From positions 1,913,342 to 1,977,341 of the forward strand of contig CM064539.1 of assembly GCA_032716605.1 (NCBI GenBank): a DNA stretch of 64,000 bases. Direction: 5' to 3'. A program made the translations under genes and the position numbers. The stretch comes from Paralithodes platypus. Its lineage: Eukaryota > Arthropoda > Malacostraca > Decapoda > Lithodidae. This document shows positions 12,540 to 23,500 of the stretch, one piece after another. Position 1 is the stretch's first letter, and every line of letters starts with the position of its first letter. The notes below the pieces were generated by a model. It did not search any database, was not told the origin of the DNA, and saw only the letters and a program-made list of their open reading frames with translations.

Positions 12540-14520
12540 AAGCATCTCATACCAAGGTAAGAATGATCGAAGTGTGTAGCCCTAGTCTAGCCTTCATCAT
12601 CAAGGTAAACCTTGCCTGATGTAATCAACCAAACCCTTTTATACAGAGCGTCAACCACATCCCTATCAGAGAAAATCCAACCAAGAACCCCACGACTAAT
12701 TCTCAACTCTCAAAGTATTTCTAAATTATAGCCTATTGATGGACGTAGACATTTTGTATGGTCTGCTGTGGAATCTATTTTAGTCAGCTGAGAATGCCCT
12801 AGCCTAGTAAACACACTCCTAAGGGGATTAATACAATATACTGTCTAAATAATGCATCAGGAACCAGCACTTCATAATCATAATTTGTTCCCATTTTGCT
12901 CATCATTGTGAATAGCGGGACTGGGGATAGGGAGAATCTGTGAGACCTCTACCTCGTGTCATGTTTGTTGTGGTAACAGGTGACGCCGGCAGACGATGAG
13001 CCCATCATCGTAGCGGAAAATAGTTGCCTATTTGCTTTAGAGTATAGTTATTATAAATTTCTCATGAATTATGTCTTCACTATCAGTGTCTGGTATATTT
13101 GTGGATAACTATGTCCATATATAGTTTGGTTTGTGTGAGTAACAAATTTGTTATTCTGCCTCCGTAATTCACCTGATACTGCACTCTAAATCCAATTTAC
13201 TATTTGCTCACATTAGAGAACTTCTCAGGAACGGAACTTAGGCAACTTTATATATGGTTTAAGTTATTTCACTAGACTGATCAAAATTACAAAGGTTTAG
13301 AAGTTAAATACATAAGTTTGCTTAGTATATTAGTAGAAAAATATCAATAAGTTTTACATTAGTCAATGATTCTTTAGAAATGTATTGTAAAGTGACGGAA
13401 GTAAGTTTATACTAAATTTAATCATTTTAGTACTAGTAAATCCACCATTGTATTTTAGCAGTTTTGTTTAGCTGTTCAATGACAAAGTAATCACATTCCA
13501 ATAGAGAACTAATCTTATGTAATTCAATGAATTTAGTTACTACTTTAATAGCATAATGAAGCAAGTCGATTGAAAGATTCTTGAAGACTGAACACATTCT
13601 ATTACAAATTTATAGTGGCCATGATCATGTTACCTTATGAATATCTTAAGTAAATAACAGGAACTTAAAGAAAGATCAGAATATATTAGTTTTAATATAC
13701 ATTTAATACATAGGATACAGTTCACCTTTGGTTCCTACCAAAGGCTGGACTGAGAAATTTAAATCCCATTCAGTTGAATTTAGAAATATAAGCCCTATTC
13801 AAAAGGACTTTTCTAAACTCAAAACCATAAATGGGAATTTTAAAAATTCAAAGTCCAATGTAAACAAATTCCAAGTAGTTTTGAGGTATATAAAAACAAA
13901 AATTTAAACAATTCTCGTAAACTGTACTTCAGTTTTAATTAATTAACATATTTCGCTACACAATCTACCTTCTAGTTAATTAACAAAGATAGAAACATGA
14001 CAATTTACCCTCAGCTGGAACAAAAATAGGCTATACCACTCATTGTCCTGTTCTAAACCCTTTCAGTAGTTTCCCTTCAATCTTGCTAAACCGATTTTAC
14101 TGTTTAAGTACAGATCATTCCTATGCTGCATAAAATCTTCTAGGCGTAAACAGAATGAGACCAGAACTATATAATGGAATGCAATATAATTATGGGGTAG
14201 CAGGGATGGGGTTTAACATTTTCTATACCATCCCCCTCCCCCCCGATTTTTTTGTTAGTGAAACAAAATTGGAAAAGTGGGGATTGGGCCTGAGTAAATT
14301 GATAGATACCAGAGACTTTTTTTTTCTTTTTTTTTCATTCCAACTATATTCAGTCTATTTTACGCAGCTTAAGATTATGTGGTAGTAAAAAGTGTTAACA
14401 GATAATGGTTTTAGGCCCCTTTAACTTGTCTAATCATAAATGCCACATTCACAATAGTAAATAATATTTATGCAGTTAGCATTTTACAATATTGGTACCA
14501 CAATGTTACAAATATGACAT
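12540..14520. other. Long AT-rich unique stretch
   Basis: About 2 kb with no recognised repeat, RNA gene or coding exon. A weak piggyBac-like MITE remnant may lie at 14055-14150 (aaaccctttcagta, gctgcataaaatcttct). Confidence 0.4.
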
Positions 14521-14625
14521 TTACCAGCTTTGCATAATTCCAACTAAGGATAGTCTAATAAGGCCGTTAGGCGTATTTCCATTGGGGTCCTTTACAGGAA
14601 TTCTTGAGAAATAAAATGTCTTTAA

Positions 14626-14775
14626 ATTCCTGTTACTAGTTGCAGAATTCCTGTTACTAGTTGCAGAATTCCTGTTACTAGTTGCAGAATTCCTGTTACT
14701 AGTTGCAGAATTCCTGTTACTAGTTGCAGAATTCCTGTTACTAGTTGCAGAATTCCTGTTACTAGTTGCAGAATT
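14626..14775. repeat. 21-bp minisatellite, seven copies
   Basis: Near-perfect tandem copies of a 21-bp unit containing ttcctgttactagttgcaga. Because 21 is a multiple of three, the minus strand reads an open NSATSNR heptad repeat inside a 97-residue frame (14521-14814). No domain, signal or conserved flank supports a real protein. Confidence 0.9.
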
Positions 14776-14902
14776 TACATTGATAAATGAATCAAAATTG
14801 CTACCACCTATCACATTTACATTTAACTGAAATATGTTAACAGTACTAGGATAGAATTTATGCTGTACTGGTTAAATGCTACCGTTTATTTTACTGTATG
14901 TA

Positions 14903-15110
14903 CAGTCACGAGCATAAATACTGCGTCAGCAACAAGATAACGTCAACTCCATCACGAGAGGTTTATACTAGGCTGAATAAAATCATCTGACGGTAGCTAT
15001 AATGAAATACAGAAATTAGTGTGAGTTTGATTAAAAAGTTTAGCAATACCTTTGGAGACGAAAGGGCGAATATTATCTGCTTGATGTCTCCGTATTTATG
15101 CTCGTGACTG
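14903..15110. mobile_element. Mariner-like MITE with ~20-bp perfect TIRs
   Basis: A 208-bp element with TA at both ends (14901-14902 and 15111-15112). Left end CAGTCACGAGCATAAATAC, right end its exact inverse. The interior is AT-rich and non-coding. TA target plus CAGT termini indicate a Tc1/mariner source. It is distinct in sequence from the MITE-M copies. Confidence 0.88.
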
Positions 15111-15310
15111 TACATTACTAATACAAAATGAACGAGAAATGGTCTCATTCCAGCTATTATAATTAATACCTTTTTAAGATATACTTTAATTTCACTTTAA
15201 TTAATTATAAAGAATTTTAATTAAACATTCAGTAGTAAATTTTACTTTTTATTTTAGTATACCTTAGGCTCTTCCAAATATATTTTTAAAATGTAATTGA
15301 AAATAAACAC

Positions 15311-15408
15311 CATGTGAGGCAGAACACTTTATTGACCGTTTCTCATACAGATTCATTGGCCTGATGAAGCTATATGCGAAACGTCAATAAAGTGTTCGTC
15401 CTCATATG
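15311..15408 (+). ncRNA. Foldback with hammerhead-ribozyme-like core
   Basis: Inverted arms 15311-15336 and 15383-15408 match with only a few differences (core gaacactttattgac / gtcaataaagtgttc). Between and across them lie CTGATGA (15361-15367), a short GC/GC stem II, GAAAC (15378-15382) and GTC (15383-15385), in hammerhead order. Such minimal hammerheads are known in Penelope-like retroelements. Stem III could only form between two molecules through the ACGT palindrome, and stem I is not directly adjacent to CTGATGA. Self-cleavage is therefore uncertain. Confidence 0.4.
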
Positions 15409-15565
15409 TATTATTTTTTTCATTCCGTCGACTTTTCAAAGGATATTTTTATTAAATTTAATTAACTACTCTGTACATCGTTTACATTCTTACTGCTTAT
15501 ACAGTATTTCAACTTTGGGTGCCCCTTTCAAAGATTGTTATACCAGTATTTAAATGTGCACTTAA

Positions 15566-15891
15566 GGGGAGATTTCCACTTGAGGGATTTTTTTCTAGAC
15601 TCCTTTCTCCCTCATGTTTAGCCCCATTGCTTTTGATATTATAAAACGTTTGCCCCATTAGTTCAGCGATTTTAAGAACTTTCACCCCATATTAAGAACT
15701 TTCGTGCCATTCAGGTGTCTGTTATCCTGGCGAGCGGTAGCGAGCCTGTAATTTAAGAGGAACCGGCCTTCGGCCGGGAAATTTTTCTACCGAAAAATGT
15801 ACAAATTTATCTTGAAAGAGACTCAAGGGGGTGTAATTTTAAGCTTGATGGAGGTCTAGGGAACAAACTAAATACCTCCCCTTAAGAGACA
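15566..15891 (+). mobile_element. MITE-K copy, full length
   Basis: 326 bp between TTAA at 15562-15565 and TTAA at 15892-15895. GGGGAGATTTCCACTTGAGG at the left and ATACCTCCCC at the right. Contains ctggcgagcggtagcgagcc, CCGGCCTTCGGCCGG and ATTTTTC-TACC-GAAAAAT. Confidence 0.9.
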
Positions 15892-15928
15892 TCAAGCTGC
15901 TAAACAAACTTTACATAAAAACAGTTAA

Positions 15929-16279
15929 GGGGAGATAGGCCGGTTTTCTGGACCACTTTCTCCCTCATGTTTAGCCCCATTAGTTTTCAGATGTTAAGAT
16001 GTTTGCCCCCATTAGTTAGTCGATTTTAAGAACTTTCGCCCCATTTCTTCGTCAATATTTAGAACTTTCATGCTGTTTAGGTGTCTAGCTTTTCCCTGGC
16101 GAACGATTGTGAGCCTGTAATGTTGGAAGAACCGGCCTTCGGCCGGGAAATTTTTCTACCGAAAAATGTACAAATTAATCTAGATGGGAGATCTAATGAT
16201 TTTTTTTTTTTAATTTGATGGAGGTCTACGGAGGAAACTAGAAAAATAATTAGTACATGCAAAAACTGAACCATTCCCC
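15929..16279 (+). mobile_element. MITE-K copy, second subfamily
   Basis: 351 bp between TTAA at 15925-15928 and 16280-16283. The left end GGGGAGATAGGCCGGTTTTC differs from the neighbouring copy, but the core hairpins are the same. The 33 bp before it (15892-15924) are repeated after it (16280-16318), so element and flank look tandemly duplicated. Confidence 0.88.
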
Positions 16280-16284
16280 TTAAG

Positions 16285-16530
16285 AGACATCAAGCTTCTA
16301 AACGAAACTTACATAAACAGTTAAACCACAGACTACAATATACAATACTCGCAAGGCAAAACTAAATGTGTACACTACCAACCAACAATCTTTACACTGA
16401 TGAGCTGTAAATAATCTAGTGTGAACGGAATGAATCGGGTGAAGCATACGTCTGTGAGGTATTATCATAAGATTTCGACCCACTTCCAGAATGTTTAGAG
16501 CGCTAGTGTAAAGATTGTTTTTTTGGTCGA
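16285..16530. other. Unique sequence
   Basis: No gene or repeat recognised beyond the 16280-16321 flank copy. Confidence 0.4.
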
Positions 16531-16535
16531 GTGTA

Positions 16536-16975
16536 CAGTCGCGCTAATAAGTGATGTCTCGGCACCAAGTATGTTTTGATCATAATAATTGGTATCGGCA
16601 ATATCTAAGCTTCATTTCTTCATATTGAGTGAGATATACAAACATGTTCCTACACTTACCCACCCTATTCAACATCTGACGGACATTAATGCAGCACAGA
16701 GCAAGCAAAACGTAATAACAGCTGGGACATGACTTATTAGCTTGAGTGAGATATACAAACCTGTTTCTACACTTACCCCTATTCAACATCTGACGGACAT
16801 TAATACAGCACAGAGCAAGCCAAACTTAATGACAGCTGGGATATGACTTATTAGCTTGAGTGAGATATACGCTTACCCACCCTATTCAACATCTGACGGA
16901 CATTAATACAGCACAGAGCAAGCCAAACTTAATGTCAGCTGGGACAGGACTTAATGGCGCTTATTGCTGGCAGGA
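16536..16975 (+). mobile_element. MITE-M copy with internal tandem units
   Basis: Starts with CAGTCGCGCTAATAAGTGAT after TA. The interior has three tandem units of about 100 bp (cttacccaccctattcaacatctgac and gcacagagcaagcc recur). The right end is decayed (gacttaatggcgctt). Confidence 0.75.
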
Positions 16976-16979
16976 TCAT

Positions 16980-17427
16980 ACCACTATACTGTGCTAACGT
17001 TATTGAGGATAAAGCAAGAGTGGAAGCATGAGAGGAAAGACAAAAACAGACAGGTTGAGAATACAGGTATGCTAAACAAGACTAAAGTGCATGGACGATA
17101 TTATAATTTAAAACTTGCAAAATAAACAAACCAAAACGTATACGAACACAGTAAAAACACAACTAATCAAAATCGCTATTTGGAAACAACGCTTAAGTAA
17201 AATAATAATTTATAAATAAAAGAACACAATCCACCACATAGGATGTACACCCTACATGAGCAAGTTAATCTGGTTCCCAAGCAAACTATTCGCACACATA
17301 ACAACGCACTATCGTCACATTCAAGGAATTAGTCAATGTTAGATCTAGGAAGTACTGTAGACTAAGTAAGGAGCGTTAAAAGATTCCATGATAAAAGCAA
17401 CTGAGAAAATATGTGGCAAGAATACCT
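16980..17427. other. Unique AT-rich sequence
   Basis: No gene recognised. The segment around 17100-17200 recurs near 58080-58190 (aaacttgcaaaataaacaaacc), so it belongs to a dispersed repeat. Confidence 0.45.
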
Positions 17428-17431
17428 TTAA

Positions 17432-17627
17432 CCCTTTCACTACCGGGGATGGATGTATGTTGTTTTATCAGCTATATTTAGGCAATTTTATGCATCTCAG
17501 GAAGGATCTGACGTAGTAAAAGGGTTAATTAAGATAGTCTGTAACCTCGTCATTGCTACACTACCGTCCTAAGCTGAATACAATCTTCTAAAATCATATA
17601 AAGTAGATGTCACCGGTAATGAAGAGG
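17432..17627 (+). mobile_element. MITE-P copy, full length
   Basis: 196 bp between TTAA at 17428-17431 and 17628-17631. Ends CCCTTTCACTACCGGGGAT and CACCGGTAATGAAGAGG. Interior gcaattttatgca, caggaaggatctg and cgtcctaagctgaatacaat match the family. Confidence 0.85.
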
Positions 17628-17744
17628 TTAAAATGTGGAAAAGGGGAAGGCAAAGAGAAGTGAAAAGCATTAAGAGTTGTGAACGAGTATTCTTCAAAAG
17701 AATAACGAGAAATTCGAGATATAAGGAAACCATACAAGAACTTT

Positions 17745-18425
17745 AAACCAAGTGAAAAGGACGATACACAAAAGACAGATGAATATGGTTAGAAGATTAG
17801 TGAACAGTTTGAGGAACAAGACCTATTACATAGCTGTGAAAGAAGCCAGAGGTGGGAGACCTGTCTCAGGTGGTAGAATGAGGGACATGAATGCGGTGAT
17901 GGTGGAGGGTGACAGAGTGGAAAGATTATATTTTAGTTTGGCTGAAAAGAGTAGGGGGAAGGCAAAGATCTCAAACATGGGAATGGAGAGTTAGAAGAAA
18001 CATTATCTAAAGACAAGCAGAATAATAAAAAGCAAGAAACTAGACAAACCTGCTGGAGTAGAGAACATCTCAGGTGAAATGTTAAGATACGGGAGAGATT
18101 AAGCTGTAGACAATGCATAGGATATGTAAATTGGGGTGGGAAATTTATAGTGTACCAGAGGACTGGAAGACAGCAGTGTTTGTGCCCCTGTACAACGGGA
18201 AGGGTAGTAAAGAGGTATGTAAGAGTCATAGGGGAATTAACTTAGCATTCCCGGGAAGGTATATGCAAAAGTAACTGACTGCAAAAGGTAACTTATTATA
18301 TAACAGGTGAAGAGCAGGAAGGGTTCAGAAAGAGCAAGGGCTGCATGGACTAGATAACTCTAATGAGATTGTTAGTAAATAAGTAGTTGGCCAAGAACAG
18401 CAAACTATGCAGCATTCATGAATCT
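17745..18425 (+). mobile_element. Degenerate RTE-like LINE reverse transcriptase fragment
   Basis: Conceptual translation with stops and frameshifts shows the linker and early RT motifs: SGEMLRYGR, then VPEDWKTAVFVPLYNGKGSK, CKSHRGINL and, further on, TGEEQEGFRKSKGCMD. This order and wording match RTE/BovB-type reverse transcriptases. No intact frame remains; it is a dead fragment. Confidence 0.7.
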
Positions 18426-18429
18426 TTAA

Positions 18430-18880
18430 CACTTTCAAGAAAGTAGATTGGGAGGGCCTGTGGAAGGGGTATTCCGGCACAGGCAAGGGTAGGTCTTAAC
18501 TAAGTATTTTGGAAGTTTCTGCCATGGCAATCCTTCAGCGGGGTCTTCCCAGGAGAAAACATTTCAAAGTATTAGGCAAGTTAAATTATAAGCTACATAT
18601 CTGCTCAAGATCTAATTTTTAGTTTTTAGATTTCTTTTATTTGGGTGGTATTACCGTGGTAAGAGGAATACTGTATGTATATGCTTCTTAACTAGGGAGG
18701 AGGCATTCTCTAAAACTGCAATACTAACACTTAGAACAAGCGCATTTAAATTACATTAATATAGTTATATATAATATCCTTACTATAAAATAAGTCTCCA
18801 ACCTTATTTACAGAAGTGGCACAGTGGAGAATTGAAGGTCAAGAGCTTTGCGGATTGAAGAAGCGATCCATCTCAGGAGG
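18430..18880. other. Unique AT-rich sequence
   Basis: No gene or known repeat recognised. Confidence 0.4.
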
Positions 18881-18914
18881 CTCCCTCCATTCTGATCCGC
18901 GGGCAGAGCAAAGG

Positions 18915-19590
18915 TCGGGAGTGTTCGTGGTGGGGTTGGTCGTGGTGGAGTTTGTGGAGTTTCTGTCGTGGAGGAGTTTCTGTCGTGATTGAGTTAGTTG
19001 TGGAGTTTCTATGGAGTTTGTCATGGTGGAGTTTCTATCTTGGTGGAGTTTATGTCGTGGAGGAGTTTATGTCGTGGAGGAGTTTGTGGTGTTTCTACCG
19101 TAGTGGAGTTTCTATGGAGTTTGTCGTGGAGATTCTGTGGTTGAGTTTCTGTCGTGGAGAAGTTTCTGTCGTGATTGAGTTAGTTGTGGAGTTTCTATGG
19201 AGTTTGTCATGGCGGAGTTTCTATCTTGGTGGAGTTTATGTCGTGGAGGAGTTTATGTCGTGGAGGAGTTTGTGGTGTTTCTACCGTAGTGGAGTTTCTA
19301 TGGAGTTTGTCGTGGTGGAGTTTCTTTCGTGGTGGAAGAGTTTCTGTCATGAAGGAGTTTCTGTCGCAGTGGAGTGTCTCACTGGAGTTGGTCGTGGTGG
19401 AGTTTCTATGGAGTTTGTCGTGGCGGAGTTTCTTTCGTGGTGGAGGAGTTTCTGTCGCAGTGGAGTGTCTCAGTGGAGTTGGTCGTGGCAGTTTGTAGAG
19501 TTTGTCGTGGTGGAAGAGTTTGTCGTGGTGGAAGAGTTTGTCGTGGTGGAAGAGTTTTTGTCTCGGTGGAGTTGGTAGAATTCGGGTTTC
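18915..19590 (+). repeat. Degenerate GT/GA-rich minisatellite
   Basis: Irregular short units built on gtcgtggtggagtttct and tatggagtttgtcgtgg. A 208-residue plus-strand frame (18952-19578), Val/Glu/Phe/Trp-rich, is explained by the repeat. A longer block of about 190 bp is itself duplicated (18970-19130 and 19160-19320). Confidence 0.8.
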
Positions 19591-19923
19591 TGTCTTGGGG
19601 AATCTGGCCTATCAGCGTCCTCTCCCTCGGGTCCGTTTCTTTATACTGTAGTTATTTGGTCTTGCGCTGTTGAAACGGTTGAAAAATATATTAGTTATAT
19701 GGATTTTGCGGGATCTTCTATACTCTTATACTGTACTTTCAGAAAACAATTCCAGTTAGTTACACACTAAATCTACTTTTAATAAATAATCCAAAATATG
19801 AAGTTTTAGTTTGTCTTCGGTTAACAAAATCTTTAATAAACATAATTCTTCAATATTTAAAAAGTTAGTTTTATACTTACAAACTACTCATCTTATTCAC
19901 TGATTATGAAACACTAAAACGAA

Positions 19924-20062
19924 AATTTACAGGTAAATGCTTAGATTTACTGTACCAAATTTACAGGTAAATGCTTAGATTTACCGTACCAAATTTACAG
20001 GTAAATGCTTAGATTTACTGTACCAAATTTACAGGTAAATGCTTAGATTTACTGTACCAAAT
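19924..20062. repeat. 34-bp tandem repeat, four copies
   Basis: Four near-identical units containing atttacaggtaaatgcttag and atttactgtaccaa. Flanks are AT-rich and without a gene. Confidence 0.9.
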
Positions 20063-20264
20063 TAAAAACTAGGATCTCAGAAATTTAGTTAAGAAACTTT
20101 AAAAATTCACATTTTAAGGATACCAAAAGCAAAGCTGTGTAAATTGAGTATCGCTTCAAATTTCTACCGGATAAAAGGCAAATACTGTGATCCAACTGGA
20201 GATGGCAATTACTTACCCATATTTTCACATGAAAAAAGACAAATACTTGAACTTTCACCTGCAG

Positions 20265-20412
20265 AAGTAACACCCCGTTCTTTAACATTAATATCAAATA
20301 CAATCCCCCAATGCACTTTAATAAACTAATTAAAGCATATGGCCCTCCCGGGATTCGAACTCGGGACACCACACCCAGAACATAAGCACCTAAACCATTA
20401 CACCACCAACAG
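20265..20412 (-). mobile_element. tRNA-derived SINE, minus strand
   Basis: On the minus strand 20412-20341 reads as a tRNA-like head: gttggtggtgtaatggttta (A box), then a perfect T arm cccga-gttcgaa-tcccggg-type B box. It lies next to the start of the giant minisatellite. The anticodon arm is weak, so it is not called a working tRNA gene. Confidence 0.6.
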
Positions 20413-20463
20413 TTCCTTTCCCAGACTTCCACCTGGAAAAAGTTACTTACCTTTACTTTTTCC

Positions 20464-20465
<2 letters not shown>

Positions 20466-20500
<35 letters not shown>
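20466..20500 (+). repeat. Poly-A tract
   Basis: About 34 consecutive A residues within the degenerate edge of the minisatellite, possibly the tail of a retroposon. Confidence 0.85.
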
Positions 20501-20503
<3 letters not shown>

Positions 20504-23500
20504 AGAGTTCCATCCAAAAGAAAAAATCTCTCAATATGCACCGCCAAAGGCAATTGAAAAAAGGCCTCTTACCAACTATCACCTGAAAAAACAAAAACAA
20601 ACTATTACTTACCCCAATTTCCATCTGAAAAAAGGCAATTACTTACCAAAATCCAGAAACGGCAATTACTTTCCAACTTAAACCTGACGAAAAGCTTACT
20701 AACCACGACTTCCACCTGAAAAAACAAACTATTACATAACCCGACTTAACTGGAAAAAAATTGGCACCTGAAAGACATTTAATTACCCAGAAATCCACAA
20801 AGCGGCAATTACTTACCTGACTCACCTGTACGGGAGTTACAGTACTTATCCCGACATACGCCTGAAAAATTTACTTTCCCCAAAATCCACCAGAAAAGTT
20901 ACTTAACCAAATTCCATCTGAAATGCAATTACTTACCCTGACTTCCACCCAATAAAAGACAGTTACTTACCTTGACTTTCACCCAATAAAAGGCAATTAC
21001 TTGTAGAGACGCTCGGTTATGGCCTTTACCTTGCTCGGGACCTTGGGGCTGCTCGGCCAGATAGCCTGAGGAACAGCAACAAACTTACCCAGACTTTCAT
21101 ATGAAAAAAGGACTTAATTACTCTGGACTTCTATAAATCTGAAACTCAATAAATTTACCCAGACATCCACCTAAGAAGGCTATTACTTACCCAGGCTTCC
21201 AACTGAAAAAAAAAATAATAATAATAATTACCAAATTCCACCTGAAAAGAAAATTAAATTATTTACGGACATTCACCTTAAATAATTTAACTCGCTTACC
21301 TAGACTGCCACCTGAAAAAAGGCTACTTCCCCCGAAATCCACCAGAACAAATATAATTGAAAAAGGCAATTACTTACCCAAGCTTAAAAAAAGATAACTT
21401 ATTCCAAAATCTATGACAAAAAGGCAATTACTTATCTTTACTCTCACCTAAAAAAAACCCAATTGAAATTAAGGTAATTACTTACCTGGACTTCCATCTG
21501 AAGAAATGCAGCTACATTCCCAGACTTCCACCTGAAAAAGCGCAGTTACTCACCTTCACTTTCGTCTGAAAAAATAAACAATTACTTGTCAAGAGTTTCA
21601 CCTGGAAATAATACAAAGAATCTCACTCCAATATCCATAACAAAAAAAGGCTATTACTTACCGCAAACTTCCACCTGAAAAAGCTAGTTATTCACCCCGA
21701 CCTCCATCTGAAAAGAGGCACTTACCCAGAAATCCACAAAAATACACTTATTTACCCTGATTCACCTGTACAAGACCGTTACTTACCCCGATTTACACCT
21801 GAAAAAGTAAATTACTTCCAAAAATTCACCTAAAAAGTTACTTACACGAATTCCACCTGAAAGGCAACTACTTACCCTGACATCCACCCAATAAAAGGCA
21901 ATTACTTATCCAGACTTTCATCTGAAAACTGGGTTTCTATAAATCTGAAGAAGATTAATTACCAAGACATCCACCTGAAAAAATTATCACTTACCCAGAA
22001 ATCCACCTTGCAAAATTACCACTTACCCAGAAATCCACCTGAAAAAAAAGATTACTTATCCATAAATCCACCTGAAAATTATCACTTATCCAGAAATCCA
22101 CCTGAAAATAATATGCAATCACTTTCCCAGAATTCCATCTGAAAGAAAAAAAAATCACTTTCTGGTATCAGTTACTTACCACGACTTCCACCTGAAAGAA
22201 AGACAGTTACTTACCCCAACTTCCACCTGAAAGAAAGACGGTTACTTACCCCAACTTCCACCTGAAAGACAGTTACTTACCACAACTTCCACCTGAAAGA
22301 AAGGCAGTTACTTACCCCCAACTTCCACCTGAAAGAAAGGCAGTTACTTACCCCCAACTTCCACCTGAAAGAAAGAGTTACTTACCCCAATTTCCACCTG
22401 AAAGAAAGTTACTTACCCCAACTTCCACCTGAAAGAAAGACGGTTACTTACCCCAACTTCCACCTGAAAGAAATAGTTACTTACCCCCAACTTCCACCTG
22501 AAAGTTACTTACCTGACTTCCACCTGAAAAGAAGCAATTACCTACCCCAAATTCCACCCAAGAAAAAAAAAAAAATTACCCCATCTCTCACCTGAAAGAA
22601 AGTCAATTACTTAACCCGACTTCCGCCTGAAATAAAGGCAGTTACTTACCCCACTATCCACCTGAAAGAAAGTTAGTTACTTACCCCAATTTCCACCTGA
22701 AAGAAAGTTAGTTACTTATTCCAATTTCCACTTGAAAGAAAGACGGTTACTTACGCCGACTTCCACCTGAAAGAAACTGTTACTTACGCCAACTTCACCG
22801 AAAGAAAGGCAGTTACTTACCCCAACTTCCACCTGGAAGAAAGACAGTTACTTACCCCGACTTCCACCTGAAAGAAAGGCAGTTACTTACCCCAACTTCA
22901 CCCTGAAAGAAATGCAGTTACTTACCCAGACTTCCATCTGAAAGAAAGGCAGTTACTTATGCCAACATCCACCTGAAAGAAAGACCGTTACATACCCCCG
23001 ACATCCACCTGAAAGGCAGTTACTTACCCCCCAACTTCACCCTGAAAGATAGTTACTTACCCCCCGACTTCACCCTGAAAGATAGTTACTTACCCCGACT
23101 TCCACCTGAAAGACAAATACTTACCCCAACTTAAACCTGAAAAGCAATTACTTACCCCAACATCCACCTGAAAGAGAGTAAAGTACTTACAACTTCCACC
23201 TGAAAAGAAGCAATTACCTACCCCAAAATCCACCCAAGAAAAAAGGTCCATTACTTACCCCATCTCTCAGCTGTAAGAGCCAATTACATAACCTGATTTC
23301 CACCTGAAAGAAAGACGGTTATTTATCCCGACTTCCTCCTGAAAGAAAGGCAGTTACTTACCACCTTCCACCTGAAAGAAAGACCGTTACTTACCCCCAA
23401 CTTCCACCTGAAAGAAAGACAGTTACTTACCCCAACTTCCACCTGAAAGAAAGTTACTTACCTGTCTTCAACCTGAAAAGAAGCAATTACCTACCCCAAA

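Noticed and set aside
14521..14814. 97-residue protein with seven NSATSNR repeats
   Set aside because: The 21-bp minisatellite is a multiple of three, so an open frame is expected by chance; no other coding evidence.
18952..19578. 208-residue plus-strand open frame rich in Val, Glu, Phe and Trp
   Set aside because: It lies wholly in a degenerate GT/GA minisatellite; all frames of the repeat are similarly open and no domain is visible.
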